DNA from: Aliivibrio sp.
Lineage (GTDB): Bacteria > Pseudomonadota > Gammaproteobacteria > Enterobacterales > Vibrionaceae
Length of the DNA: 64,000 bases
NCBI GenBank assembly: GCA_016764915.1
Contig: JAESQY010000020.1
Span: 1 to 64,000, forward strand
Direction: 5' to 3'
Shown: one piece after another, positions 16,553 to 25,797 of the stretch
Position numbering within the stretch: position 1 is the first letter of the stretch
Layout of the letters: each line of letters opens with the position of its first letter
The notes under the pieces: model-generated
The model's input: only the letters and a program-made list of their open reading frames with translations
Told to the model about the DNA's origin: nothing
Databases searched by the model: none
Translations under genes and position numbers: made by a program

Positions 16553-17128
16553 ATGAAACTCACTGCACTGGATCAACCTCTTTTTGACCACCTATATCAA
16601 GATATTAAACAGTTCCGTTCAACGTTCGATCTTGCGGTTGAAGATGCAGCTAGCTTAGACGATAAAAGCGATACTCTGCACACCTCACTGATCATTGAAG
16701 AGTTAACAGAACTGGCTGAAGCAGACTGTAAAGTTGAGCAAGCCGATGCAATCGTCGACTCTGTTTATGTATTAATGGGCCGTTTGGTGCAACTTGGTCA
16801 CCAACAGGTTGAAGATAACATTGCCATCAGCTATATCATTGATCTGCTACTTCATGTAGCTAAAAACCGTAATATCAATTTCGTTGCATGCTGGGACGAA
16901 GTCCACTCAAGCAATATGAGTAAGGTGTGCCGTAACGAGCAAGAGTATCAAGAGACTGAAACCTTTTATGCTAAGCAGGGTGTTGAGCTTATGGCGACGG
17001 CAAAAGGGGAGTTCATCATTGCTAAATGCGCTAAAGATGTGGATCTTGAAAACAAAACGGTTCGCCGTGGCAAAGTATTAAAGTCGGTTTACTACCGCCC
17101 AGCGGATTTAGACAAACTGGTTAAATAA
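16553..17128 (+). CDS. MazG-like nucleoside triphosphate pyrophosphohydrolase
   Basis: A 191-residue all-alpha NTP-PPase of the DR2231/MazG-like group. The metal-binding motif is EELTELAEA (near residue 50) followed by DAIVDSVYVLMG (near 65). It is expected to hydrolyse (d)NTPs to the monophosphate and pyrophosphate, cleaning abnormal nucleotides. A C-terminal extension (KAKGEF and onward to RPADLDKLVK) is typical of proteobacterial members. AGGAAT precedes the ATG, and a strong terminator follows the stop. Confidence 0.8.
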   Translation: MKLTALDQPLFDHLYQDIKQFRSTFDLAVEDAASLDDKSDTLHTSLIIEELTELAEADCKVEQADAIVDSVYVLMGRLVQLGHQQVEDNIAISYIIDLLLHVAKNRNINFVACWDEVHSSNMSKVCRNEQEYQETETFYAKQGVELMATAKGEFIIAKCAKDVDLENKTVRRGKVLKSVYYRPADLDKLVK

Positions 17129-17147
17129 GTAGCAATATCCAGATATT

Positions 17148-17179
17148 AAAAAGGCTGAACCTCTCTGTTCAGCCTTTTT
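17148..17179. terminator. Bidirectional rho-independent terminator
   Basis: A 13-bp perfect stem, AAAAAGGCTGAAC (17148-17160) with its complement (17167-17179), and loop CTCTCT. It separates the convergent pyrophosphohydrolase and tad operon ends. Confidence 0.92.
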
Positions 17180-17204
17180 CTCTATTACCTCAACCAACAA
17201 CTGT

Positions 17205-17846
17205 TTATTGAGTCTTTATATCAACTCTTCGATTACTGGCTCGCCCTTTTTCGGTACCGTTACTTTTTAGTGGCACCGTTTCACCTTTTGAAGTAGCAGT
17301 AAGTTGTTGCCCATCTACTCCAATCTCTTTCAAGTAACTCTCTACTTGCGTCGAGCGCTTCAAGGCCAATGCAAAGTTGTATTCCGCTTTACCTTTCGAA
17401 TCGGTATGCCCTTCTAAGACATAGTTCCCCTGCTCAGAAGCAAGTCGCTCCTTGATGATTCTCAATACATATTTAGACTTGTCTGTTAACGAATGTTGAT
17501 TAAATTGAAAATAGACTCGCGCTAATGGTCCTGACGTTTTTTTCTGCGCCGTGGAAATCAAGTATTCACTGCACTTTTTTGATAACCCTGCGCTGACCAT
17601 ATGTTGGCTCAAATACGCTATCTCAGGCTCCTCCTCAATCGCTTGCTCTATGTGGTAAAACGCACCTTGATGATGAGAAATGCGAGTTCCTTGCCCCACC
17701 GTAACAGTTTGTTCAAACTCTACTTTATTATTACCGCAGTAGAATATCAGCGCTTGATCCACCGACATCTTAGTTGAGTATGACGCTGCATTCGTCATTC
17801 CAGATAACAGCAGGGTTATCACGCCTACCCACATTGATACTTTCAT
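17205..17846 (-). CDS. OmpA-domain protein at the end of the tad operon
   Basis: A 213-residue protein with a signal peptide (ending TNAAS) and a C-terminal OmpA/MotB peptidoglycan-binding domain at about residues 110-213 (VYFQFNQHSL, LEGHTDSKGKAEYNFALALKR, SNRRVDIK). The ATG at 17846 is chosen over the GTG at 17858 because GGAG lies six bases upstream. It sits 11 bp after tadG, so it is probably part of the Tad apparatus, anchoring the secretion pore to the cell wall. Confidence 0.85.
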   Translation of the reverse strand: MKVSMWVGVITLLLSGMTNAASYSTKMSVDQALIFYCGNNKVEFEQTVTVGQGTRISHHQGAFYHIEQAIEEEPEIAYLSQHMVSAGLSKKCSEYLISTAQKKTSGPLARVYFQFNQHSLTDKSKYVLRIIKERLASEQGNYVLEGHTDSKGKAEYNFALALKRSTQVESYLKEIGVDGQQLTATSKGETVPLKSNGTEKGRASNRRVDIKTQ

Positions 17847-17857
17847 CTCTCTCTCCA

Positions 17858-19159
17858 CTACGTTAGATGGCCAATTTCTTCGGCAATTAACTCTAAAATT
17901 TTATCTAGTACTTCTTGTTTATTATCGGCACTAAAGACATTTTCGGCCCCTGCACAGTTGATCAACGCCGCGTCATTATTGGCATTATAATCAAACCCTA
18001 TAATCACCAGTTTGGCGGTAATGTCTTTACCCGCGTCGGTAACATCACTGTTGAGTTCTTCGCGAATCTTATCGCAATAACCCATTGAAATTAGCTGGTT
18101 ATGATGTGCTTTATAGTTCTCCTCTGATTCATCTGAATCTTGTCCGTCGGATAACACCACCACTAAACGTTTAGGGTTATCTCCCTTTCGCACCATTTGC
18201 GCCGCTCGAATGATCCCTTGATAAGTTGCAGTCCAGCCGCCAGGTTCATAGCGGTAGAGCTCAGTTTCAACACTGGAAAAATTGGATGTGAGTTCAACAT
18301 CTTTTATTCGACCATAGTCGCGACTGACACAGTCGGTTTTTTCGTTGAACACCTGCGCCAAGGTTTTGTTGTAATTTGCGGTGTATTTCCATTCTCGTCG
18401 GTAAGGGTCCCAAACACGATCTTGAATCAGCTGGTCAACATAACAATTTCTTCCAGAACGGTATGAATTAGTTTGCGTACTAAACGGGGTAATGCCTATT
18501 TTGCTTTTTCCGGTATTGATCTGTTGGTTAAACTTATCCAGCTCGTCAGCAATGAGCATCACAATCTCACGTAGGGCGCGATATTTCTTTTGTCCTGAAC
18601 TTCCTAAATCACGATCCATTGATCCTGTAAAGTCGGCTGCAAAAACAATGTCTAAAGAGTCACTTTGGTATTTCCTGGAGACAGAAAACCCGTTCACTTC
18701 AAAGCGATCACCAAAACTTGGATGCACATTATTGCCGGGAAACCAGGGAGTGTGTTCGGTGCTTACCGACACTCTGTATTCAAAATAACGCGAGTCACCA
18801 TTGTTAAGCCCGGACACACAATCGGGCAGCTCTTCACACACCAACTTACGCACATTAATATCAGTAATCGAGTTCATGTCTGTCATGTATTGCGACACCA
18901 CGTTGGTCACAATTTCTTGATTTTTACTGCTACCACTGCCACTGCCATCGTCGCTATTTTCATCGTTACGCGCGGCAATCGCTAAAGATGCCACTTCCGA
19001 CGCATCGCCAATTCTTGCTTTTGTTTGTAAAATGCGAGCACCATCGGATGCCAGCACAAACAAGCTGAACAGAGCTGGCACTATCATCACAAACAACATG
19101 ATTGCATGTCCTGATTGTTTTGATTTTACTGCTGAGCGTACTTTTTCTACTCTTTTCAT
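17858..19159 (-). CDS. tadG: TadG-like pilus assembly protein with von Willebrand A domain
   Basis: A 433-residue protein with one N-terminal helix after SGHAIMLF (a pseudopilin-like region lacking the +5 Glu) and a vWA domain at about residues 165-425. The MIDAS first loop is ADFTGSMD rather than the usual DxSxS, with Thr replacing one Ser; VVVLSDGQDSD gives the later MIDAS acidic pair. TadG proteins are thought to link the pilus machine to the envelope. The start is the ATG at 19159, just after the tadF stop. Confidence 0.85.
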   Translation of the reverse strand: MKRVEKVRSAVKSKQSGHAIMLFVMIVPALFSLFVLASDGARILQTKARIGDASEVASLAIAARNDENSDDGSGSGSSKNQEIVTNVVSQYMTDMNSITDINVRKLVCEELPDCVSGLNNGDSRYFEYRVSVSTEHTPWFPGNNVHPSFGDRFEVNGFSVSRKYQSDSLDIVFAADFTGSMDRDLGSSGQKKYRALREIVMLIADELDKFNQQINTGKSKIGITPFSTQTNSYRSGRNCYVDQLIQDRVWDPYRREWKYTANYNKTLAQVFNEKTDCVSRDYGRIKDVELTSNFSSVETELYRYEPGGWTATYQGIIRAAQMVRKGDNPKRLVVVLSDGQDSDESEENYKAHHNQLISMGYCDKIREELNSDVTDAGKDITAKLVIIGFDYNANNDAALINCAGAENVFSADNKQEVLDKILELIAEEIGHLT

Positions 19160-19160
19160 C

Positions 19161-19709
19161 TTATCGTCCAATCATAATTGAGGATGAATCGACACGAGTA
19201 AATCGCTCACCTATCGCAGAGCCAAACCAGTTGTCAGTGTCGTAACATAACGTCACTCGGTATAACGATGCTTGCCGTCCCCATGAGGTTACGACAGAAA
19301 CATGGGTCAACTCACTCAAAAAATCGCTGACATTACAGCGCAGTGTGCCGGCATAAAACCGAACTGCCGCATTAGCAGCACCACCGTTATCAAAAGTTTG
19401 CTCTTCAATCAACGCGCCAAAATTGGATGCGGTGTAACTCTGCATGGTTCGTTGCAGTGAGTTTTGAGGAATTTGATAAATGGCATTGGTTTCAGCCGCT
19501 TTAATCGTATAATTTTCACCATAAAGTTGGGTTCGCTCTTTGAGGATACTTACCAACGAAAACGACAACCTATCCAGCTTTCCTTTTACCGCCAATTTAA
19601 TGATCACATCGCCGCTAAATACCAGCAACATACTGAATGCAATAGCTATCAGTGAAAACTCAATACTAAACGTACCGCGCTGTTTAGATTTGAAATTGAT
19701 CACGCTCAT
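19161..19709 (-). CDS. tadF: TadF pseudopilin
   Basis: A 182-residue minor pseudopilin. The prepilin site QRG|TFSIEF has Glu at +5 and is followed by a hydrophobic helix; TadV should cleave it. Two cysteines (LRCNVSDF, VTLCYD) may form a disulfide. The ATG at 19709 overlaps tadE by 26 bp; an in-frame GTG at 19703 has a better-spaced AGGAG and may be the real start. Confidence 0.85.
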   Translation of the reverse strand: MSVINFKSKQRGTFSIEFSLIAIAFSMLLVFSGDVIIKLAVKGKLDRLSFSLVSILKERTQLYGENYTIKAAETNAIYQIPQNSLQRTMQSYTASNFGALIEEQTFDNGGAANAAVRFYAGTLRCNVSDFLSELTHVSVVTSWGRQASLYRVTLCYDTDNWFGSAIGERFTRVDSSSIMIGR

Positions 19710-20193
19710 ACTCCTGTATTACGATCGCCTCACGGCTGAACACCGTGGTTTGATCCATAAAGAAACTGAAAATAGATTTGAAGTCATAACTGATCCGATA
19801 AATGGCAATGGCGCTGTTATTGGCTGTGCCACACTCAACCGAGCTGTTACCCGCCAGTGGAATACAGTTTCCGGTATGGCCAACTAAATCATCTATGGTG
19901 GAGAGATATTGCACGCTATAGCTGAAGTTTTTAGCATCCACAAACCCCTCCCATACTGAGGTGCTACTGGTGATCACTTGATTAAAAATAACCAAATAAT
20001 CTGTTTTTTCTACCTTTGCGCTGCGAGCAGCTTCTGCAATCGCTAGGTCGCTGATAGCGGATATGTAAGACATATAACTCATCTCAATCCAAGCGACACA
20101 CATTAACCAAAAACTAAAAAATCCAATTACAAACTCAATGGCAACCACACCACATTGCTTCTTTGGGCTCTTTCTATTGATAAAGCTCTTCAT
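19684..20193 (-). CDS. tadE: TadE pseudopilin
   Basis: A 169-residue pseudopilin. The processing site is CG|VVAIEF with Glu +5, followed by a membrane helix (FVIGFFSFWLMCVAW) and the IAEAARSAK stretch common in TadE. Two later cysteines (NCIPLAG, VECGTA) probably pair. AGGAG lies four bases before the ATG. It is needed for Flp fibre assembly in other species. Confidence 0.88.
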   Translation of the reverse strand: MKSFINRKSPKKQCGVVAIEFVIGFFSFWLMCVAWIEMSYMSYISAISDLAIAEAARSAKVEKTDYLVIFNQVITSSTSVWEGFVDAKNFSYSVQYLSTIDDLVGHTGNCIPLAGNSSVECGTANNSAIAIYRISYDFKSIFSFFMDQTTVFSREAIVIQEYERDQFQI

Positions 20194-20200
20194 ATCACTC

Positions 20201-20950
20201 CTACAACTTACGCTTTAGCAGTTGAATCTGTGCCGGAACTTCTTTGACTTGGCTAAGATAATTGAACATATCGGCGATCTCTTGCCCATTATATTTTGTC
20301 GACAAAATCGTATTGGCATACGCGTAATCCCCTTTACGAACCAGCGCTAATACCAGATTGGATTCGGTTTGGTCGTCCGCCTCACCTTTTAAGTAAATCG
20401 GTAACAGGCGATGTACCGCCGTTTGATAATCCTGCTCTAAGATATCGAGCACCGCCAAATTATTTTTAACAGTAATATCATCATAAAAGTGTTCACGTGC
20501 TAACGTGAAGTAGTGCCGTGCTTGGAAAAGTTGTTGATTCGCTGCGTAGATCATCCCAATTAGATTTTCCATTTCGGCATTATTCTCAGACAACTCCAAT
20601 GCTGATTGCGCCTTCCAGAGCGCAGGCTGAATTTTTCCCTGCTCATAAAGCGCATGTGCTTCAATCAGCAATACCTGATGGTTGTTCTCTTTCTCATCAG
20701 TCAAAGACGAGAGCGTGAACAAGGCCGATTCAGGATCCCCTGATTTCAAATAAGTATCAGCCAGCTTGATGCGCAGTTCGGTGGTATCAGCGACTCTTAT
20801 CTCAGTTTTATAGTGATCAATAAGTTTGCCGTGATTGCTGGTTTGTAATAGCAAGCTCTCTTTACGCTCGAAGTCCGCATAACGAGCATCACCGCCTGAG
20901 CAGCCAGCCATTAATAGAACAAAACTGAGTATTAATACATTTTTAGTCAT
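20201..20950 (-). CDS. tadD: TadD TPR lipoprotein
   Basis: A 249-residue lipoprotein (lipobox LMAGC) with about five TPR-like hairpins (ADTYLKSGDPESALFTLSSL, EAHALYEQGKIQPALWKAQS, LIGMIYAANQQLFQARHYF). TadD acts as a pilotin-like scaffold for the secretin or pilus machine at the outer membrane. It overlaps tadC by eight bases. Confidence 0.88.
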   Translation of the reverse strand: MTKNVLILSFVLLMAGCSGGDARYADFERKESLLLQTSNHGKLIDHYKTEIRVADTTELRIKLADTYLKSGDPESALFTLSSLTDEKENNHQVLLIEAHALYEQGKIQPALWKAQSALELSENNAEMENLIGMIYAANQQLFQARHYFTLAREHFYDDITVKNNLAVLDILEQDYQTAVHRLLPIYLKGEADDQTESNLVLALVRKGDYAYANTILSTKYNGQEIADMFNYLSQVKEVPAQIQLLKRKL

Positions 20951-21842
20951 TGAACAACATCCTCATTATTCCTGGTGCGACGATCAAAATCACGATAGGT
21001 AGCATGATAAATAAGATCAACGGTACCGACATCTTGGCCGATAACTTACCGATCCTCTCCTCAATACCGAGCATCTGAACTTCTCGAATATCCACCGCTA
21101 AGGTAATTAATACTTGGTAGATCGAGGTTCCGTATTTCATGCTTTGTTTTAGCGTCATCACAAAACTTCGTATCTCATTGGTGGGCACATCTCGATACAT
21201 CTCATCGAGTGCTTTTTCTAATCCGACGATTTTAGAACGTTCATCGGTTCGGGTAATTAAATGCGTCAAGTCGCGGTCAAATCCCGCCATCTCTTTACTT
21301 AAATAGGACAACGCCGCTTCCACTGTCATGCCGGTTTGTACGCACACACCGAGCAAATCAAGCAAAAAAGGCAATGTGTTAGATATTTTACGGCGCAATT
21401 TAGCCGCTTTTCTTGCCAAAATTGTATCGGGTAGAATCACCACAATAATGAGCCAAAATGCCACTGCTATCACTGCACTGCTCATACCCCAATCTAGCTT
21501 GACGACCAAACCATAAATACCCACTAAACCTGCTAACAACACCGCATATTTAGCTGGCATATAATAAGCCGCGTAGGGGAACTTGTAATAACCTGCCGAT
21601 TTAAATTTCTCTTCAACTTCACTTTTTTCTGCCACTAACAGCGTGGTTAGCACTTTACCCACACTCTCATTATTAGATGCAGATTTAGAACTTTGTTCAT
21701 CCCCAATATAGTGTCTAATTGCGCTCTCTTTTTTAATCAGTCGAGACGAAATGGAGATAATCAGTGCCACACTGGCGACGATAAAAATTAGAATATAAAA
21801 AATAAGCTGTCTAGAACTTAAAAGTGAATAAAAAACCTCCAT
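20943..21842 (-). CDS. tadC: TadC inner-membrane platform protein
   Basis: A 299-residue T2SF-domain protein with N-terminal helices (about 14-35 and 105-140), a cytoplasmic T2SF domain at about 165-265 (LPFLLDLLGVCVQTGMTVEAAL), and a last helix (PLILFIMLPIVILIVAPG). It pairs with TadB as the platform on which the TadA ATPase drives pilus assembly. Its ATG overlaps the tadB stop by one base. Confidence 0.9.
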   Translation of the reverse strand: MEVFYSLLSSRQLIFYILIFIVASVALIISISSRLIKKESAIRHYIGDEQSSKSASNNESVGKVLTTLLVAEKSEVEEKFKSAGYYKFPYAAYYMPAKYAVLLAGLVGIYGLVVKLDWGMSSAVIAVAFWLIIVVILPDTILARKAAKLRRKISNTLPFLLDLLGVCVQTGMTVEAALSYLSKEMAGFDRDLTHLITRTDERSKIVGLEKALDEMYRDVPTNEIRSFVMTLKQSMKYGTSIYQVLITLAVDIREVQMLGIEERIGKLSAKMSVPLILFIMLPIVILIVAPGIMRMLFND

Positions 21843-22756
21843 TACTTCACCCCATTCATCAAAGACCAGACGATGGAGATGCCAATAAATTCACTGCCCA
21901 TCACGTAGTAAAGTATTGGCTTTCCTGCAGGGTCAAACATCACAAATTCGTAGTTCTCTGGGCTTAAAAATTTAAGCATAATTATGAATATGAATGGCAG
22001 AGAAGCCACAATTTTTGCCGACATCCTTGCCTCTGATGTCAGTGCATATTTCTTTTTTTCAATTGAGCGTGCATCAAACATCAAACGGTTCAATCGTCCC
22101 ATCACATCTTTTAGCTGACCACCACGTCGAATGTTGGCGGTTAAGGTGATGACAAAAAAGTGAAATGACGGATAGGGGAAACGATCACACGACTTTCTAA
22201 ACACCATTTCAGCACTTTCGCCTACCTGTAAACGGCTGCCCATCTTTTTAAATTCTTTCCCAACCTCACCCTCTAACGAGTTGCCCACGTAGATAATCGC
22301 ATGCATTAAACTCTCTCCAGCGGAGACCGCACTGGTCAAAATATTAAGTGCATCGGGAAAGGACTCTTCAAATCGAGTTTTTTCTCGTTTATTTAACCAC
22401 TTAATCCCAAATACGATTGCTAATACCAGTGTGACCGGTAACGTATAAATTGCAGGTGCTCTTAAAAACTGCAGATTAAGAAATTGCCCCAAAATCGTAG
22501 ATACTAATAAAAAAAAGAGTATTTTCAAAAACGCAAAATTGCCAACTTGTCGCTGAATTTTAGCCCAAAACTTTAAGGCTCTTTTTTTGATACTCTGCTG
22601 CTTAAAGTAACTTAAATCGATAGCTTGACGGTCGGTTTGCATAGAGTCGACAAACTGAGTTTGATTCATCACCTCCATATAATCGATGCGTTTTGGCTTT
22701 CTAAACCAGATAAAAAGCAACGCACAGATACCAATCCCAAGCAGCAGAGTCAACAT
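21842..22756 (-). CDS. tadB: TadB inner-membrane platform protein
   Basis: A 304-residue T2SF-domain protein with helices at about 2-16, 80-115 and 245-300 and a cytoplasmic domain with FPDALNILTSAVSAGESLMHAI. It is a paralogue and partner of TadC. Start and stop overlap both neighbours by one base. Confidence 0.9.
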   Translation of the reverse strand: MLTLLLGIGICALLFIWFRKPKRIDYMEVMNQTQFVDSMQTDRQAIDLSYFKQQSIKKRALKFWAKIQRQVGNFAFLKILFFLLVSTILGQFLNLQFLRAPAIYTLPVTLVLAIVFGIKWLNKREKTRFEESFPDALNILTSAVSAGESLMHAIIYVGNSLEGEVGKEFKKMGSRLQVGESAEMVFRKSCDRFPYPSFHFFVITLTANIRRGGQLKDVMGRLNRLMFDARSIEKKKYALTSEARMSAKIVASLPFIFIIMLKFLSPENYEFVMFDPAGKPILYYVMGSEFIGISIVWSLMNGVK

Positions 22757-24030
22757 TAATTAATCCCACTAAAAGCAGTATTAAGCTGCTCTTCAAGACC
22801 AAAGAACCGTGCTTTTTCAACCAAAATAGAGCGCTGCATCAAACCTGCGGTGACAAAGTTACCCTTCACTTTACCGTCACTGCCTTGCGGCTCAGGTTTA
22901 AAACGAAATATCTCTTCCAGAACCACATTATTGCCTTCAAGCCCCACCACTTCAGTAATGCTCATCACTTTACGGCTGCCATCATGAAGGCGACTTATTT
23001 GGATCACTAAATCAACCGCACTGACAATAGAACGACGGATCGCTTCCAACGGTAAACTGCTGGTGGCCATCATGACCATGGATTCCACCCTTGCAATTGC
23101 ATCTCTTGGCGTATTGGCGTGCAGCGTTGACATTGAGCCATCGTGTCCAGTGTTCATCGCTTGCAACATTTCAAATGCTTCAGCGCCACGACACTCACCC
23201 ACAATAATTCGATCGGGTCGCATACGCAGGGAGTTAATCACCAGCTGCCGTTGATCAATACTGCCGTTGCCTTCAATTCCCGCCATACGAGTCTCAAGCC
23301 TAACCACATGGGGCTGAAGCAGACGTAGTTCAGCCGCATCCTCAATGGTCAAAACACGTTCGTTATGAGAGATGTACTGTGACAGAGCATTAAGCATGGT
23401 GGTTTTACCAGAACCAGTACCACCTGAGATCAAGATATTCAATCGGCAGTGCGCGGCAATCATCATCACTTGTGACATCTCAAGACTCATCGCACCGAAT
23501 TCCACCAATTGAGGGAAATCGATACTCTGTTTTTTAAACTTACGAATAGAAACTGTTGTACCATCAATGGCAACAGGTGGGATGACAATATTAACACGGC
23601 TACCATCAGCTAAACGCGCATCGCAGGTTGGTTGTGAGTCATCAACTCGGCGACCTACACGTGAAGCGATACGTTTTGCTATGTCTAACAACTGTTTTTC
23701 ATCAATAAAGTTAACTTCGACCCGCTCCACCAAACCATTGCGTTCAATAAACACTTTTTCATGTCCATTGATCATGATGTCAGAGATGGTATCGTCATCC
23801 ATTAAATTTTGTAGCGGCCCCAAACCTTGCAGCTCATTGACCAAATCTTCCACATAACTTCTTCTGACAATCGACGGCAGTGACACCTCTTCTTTTTCAA
23901 CCAGTAGGTCAACGGCATTAGTCAACTGCTCAGAAAGCTTCTCTCTGCTTAACGTATTAACCGCCTCTGGCTCAAGAGCATCAAAAATTTGCCCACGAAT
24001 ACGAACGTACATCTCTTTTGTGCTGGCCAT
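22756..24030 (-). CDS. tadA: TadA (CpaF) pilus assembly ATPase
   Basis: A 424-residue type II/IV secretion ATPase. The N-terminal domain (about 1-100) is followed by the NTPase core with Walker A SGGTGSGKTTMLNAL, an Asp box ERVLTIEDAAELRL, Walker B RIIVGECRGAEAFEMLQAMNTGH, and a His box STLHANTPRDAI. TadA is thought to power both extension and retraction of Flp pili. It starts one base after the tadZ stop codon region. Confidence 0.93.
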   Translation of the reverse strand: MASTKEMYVRIRGQIFDALEPEAVNTLSREKLSEQLTNAVDLLVEKEEVSLPSIVRRSYVEDLVNELQGLGPLQNLMDDDTISDIMINGHEKVFIERNGLVERVEVNFIDEKQLLDIAKRIASRVGRRVDDSQPTCDARLADGSRVNIVIPPVAIDGTTVSIRKFKKQSIDFPQLVEFGAMSLEMSQVMMIAAHCRLNILISGGTGSGKTTMLNALSQYISHNERVLTIEDAAELRLLQPHVVRLETRMAGIEGNGSIDQRQLVINSLRMRPDRIIVGECRGAEAFEMLQAMNTGHDGSMSTLHANTPRDAIARVESMVMMATSSLPLEAIRRSIVSAVDLVIQISRLHDGSRKVMSITEVVGLEGNNVVLEEIFRFKPEPQGSDGKVKGNFVTAGLMQRSILVEKARFFGLEEQLNTAFSGIN

Positions 24031-24031
24031 A

Positions 24032-25261
24032 CTATCTCCTTAACCCCAAGCGACTAAGCAGCCCCTTAGATTTCATGTTCCCCTCTTCGCCTAACAGCAA
24101 CGACGTTAACACTTTTATTGACGAGCTCATCGGTGATGAAGATTGATGCAATCTTTTTTTATCTAATAAGCTGGCATCTAAATTTGAATCAAGCGGGAAG
24201 ATCACATCTATCGGTTGACCGATGTATTTCACCACCTCTTCTTGTGTCACGGTGGCAAATTTTTCAGCAATGGTGTAATTAAGGACAAACAACAATTTGG
24301 CTGAGCTCGCCTGCTTTTTTATCAGAGATTGCAATTTGGTCGCTTCTCGCAAGCTGGAGACCGTTGGGGAGAGAACAATCACTATGGTATCAAACGCTTT
24401 GGTTAAATAGTCGATATCATCCGCACTGTTGGCTGAACTGGAGTAGTCTTCAATAATAAAATGACAGCTAATGGCCAGCTCTTTGCTCAGTGCATTGTTG
24501 TACTCTTTGATATCACGCTCGCCCATATCATCTGACTCAAGCGCTAAAATTGATAGCATTGAGGTCACTTTTTTCATTAAGCTCTTTGCGTATACACCAT
24601 CAATGTTGGTAATTGAATCAGATTTCATGACGGCTTTTTTCTTGAAATTACGCAGCCCCATCAAAATATCTAAATTCCCGCCGGAGTAGTTGTGATCCAC
24701 TACCACGCACGAGCTGTTCTTTTTCTCGCACAATGAGTATGCAATTTGAGAAGCAATTGCAGTGGTGCCGACCCCACCTTTAGTCCCCCAGAATGCGACT
24801 TTTTTAGCCATTCTATTTTTGCTTAACCCTGCTTTTTTCAATCTGTTTTTTTCAACGGTTCGAATAAAATCAATCAACTCATCTTTGCTGACAGGCCAAA
24901 ACAGATAGTAAAAGCCGAGCTCTTTTAGCGCACGAATAGTAGAAATAGAGTCTTCACTACCGATGATGATCACCGAAGCGCTATTAGGCAAAAGATGACT
25001 GATCCGCTCTGCATCTTTGATGATCTGTTCGCTATCATTCAGTTCCACCAATACTACTTCTAAGCTTGATTTTCTAACATGCTCATTAATCAACTCATCA
25101 CTGTTACTTTTGATCACCGGCTCTTTAATGCCATCAAATCGATATGCTTCTAAAATGGCTTTTTGACACTCTTGACTCTGATAAAAAAGAACAGAGGTCA
25201 CGGCTTCATCCGCGCTCTTTTTACCCTGACCTTTTTTTAAGATATCCACTAAATCCATCAT
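24032..25261 (-). CDS. tadZ: TadZ (CpaE) polar localisation ATPase
   Basis: A 409-residue protein. An atypical receiver domain (about 25-140) lacks a clear phospho-acceptor context. It is followed by a ParA/MinD-like ATPase with a deviant Walker A, WGTKGGVGTTAIASQIAY (near 160), and later IIEDYSSSANSADDIDYL. TadZ positions the Tad machine at the pole. Two adjacent Met codons are possible starts. Confidence 0.88.
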   Translation of the reverse strand: MMDLVDILKKGQGKKSADEAVTSVLFYQSQECQKAILEAYRFDGIKEPVIKSNSDELINEHVRKSSLEVVLVELNDSEQIIKDAERISHLLPNSASVIIIGSEDSISTIRALKELGFYYLFWPVSKDELIDFIRTVEKNRLKKAGLSKNRMAKKVAFWGTKGGVGTTAIASQIAYSLCEKKNSSCVVVDHNYSGGNLDILMGLRNFKKKAVMKSDSITNIDGVYAKSLMKKVTSMLSILALESDDMGERDIKEYNNALSKELAISCHFIIEDYSSSANSADDIDYLTKAFDTIVIVLSPTVSSLREATKLQSLIKKQASSAKLLFVLNYTIAEKFATVTQEEVVKYIGQPIDVIFPLDSNLDASLLDKKRLHQSSSPMSSSIKVLTSLLLGEEGNMKSKGLLSRLGLRR

Positions 25262-25263
25262 GA

Positions 25264-25797
25264 CTATCTCTCCCCTACGAATGGCTTCAATGCTCGCTCA
25301 GGGTTCACCATCGACTGCCATCGAGCCCCATTTGAGAAACAGCCTTCATCGGTACGCGAATAGTGGCCAATTTTTGTGTATTGGCAACGATCAACCAACG
25401 CACGATACTCGGTAATAGTAAACTGGAAATCGAAGCGCTGATCCATTTCGATGGGCTCAACGCTCAGGTGAATTTGATTGGTATCCACTCCTTTTCTTCT
25501 CAGGTCAAGAATCGTCTCTTTTACCAAGCTCTCACCCAAATCTGAGCGCCAAGTCATGCTCATTGGTTGAGTCGTAACTAATGCCCAGTACTGCTTAATG
25601 AACTGATTTAACTCTTCATCAGCACTGCTCATATGTAGAGGGTTAATTTTAAGGTTAAGGTTAAGGGTGTAGGTAATCGGGAAAAGATCAACATCACTGC
25701 CACTTCGCTCTGCCACATGTTCGGCGCAACCAGACAGCAATGAGAGGGTCAATAACAACATTACTTTCATGCTGCAATTACCAATATTGGTTATCAT
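25264..25797 (-). CDS. rcpB: RcpB-like tad outer-membrane lipoprotein
   Basis: A 177-residue lipoprotein with lipobox LLSGC. The mature part has a region with IRLKINPLHMSSADEEL-type pattern and ETILDLRRKGVD, then a C-terminal domain with two cysteines (DRCQYTK, DEGCFSNG). Position between rcpA and tadZ matches rcpB/cpaD in other tad loci; sequence similarity alone is weak. The ATG overlaps the rcpA stop by four bases and is preceded by AGGAGGG. Confidence 0.75.
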   Translation of the reverse strand: MITNIGNCSMKVMLLLTLSLLSGCAEHVAERSGSDVDLFPITYTLNLNLKINPLHMSSADEELNQFIKQYWALVTTQPMSMTWRSDLGESLVKETILDLRRKGVDTNQIHLSVEPIEMDQRFDFQFTITEYRALVDRCQYTKIGHYSRTDEGCFSNGARWQSMVNPERALKPFVGER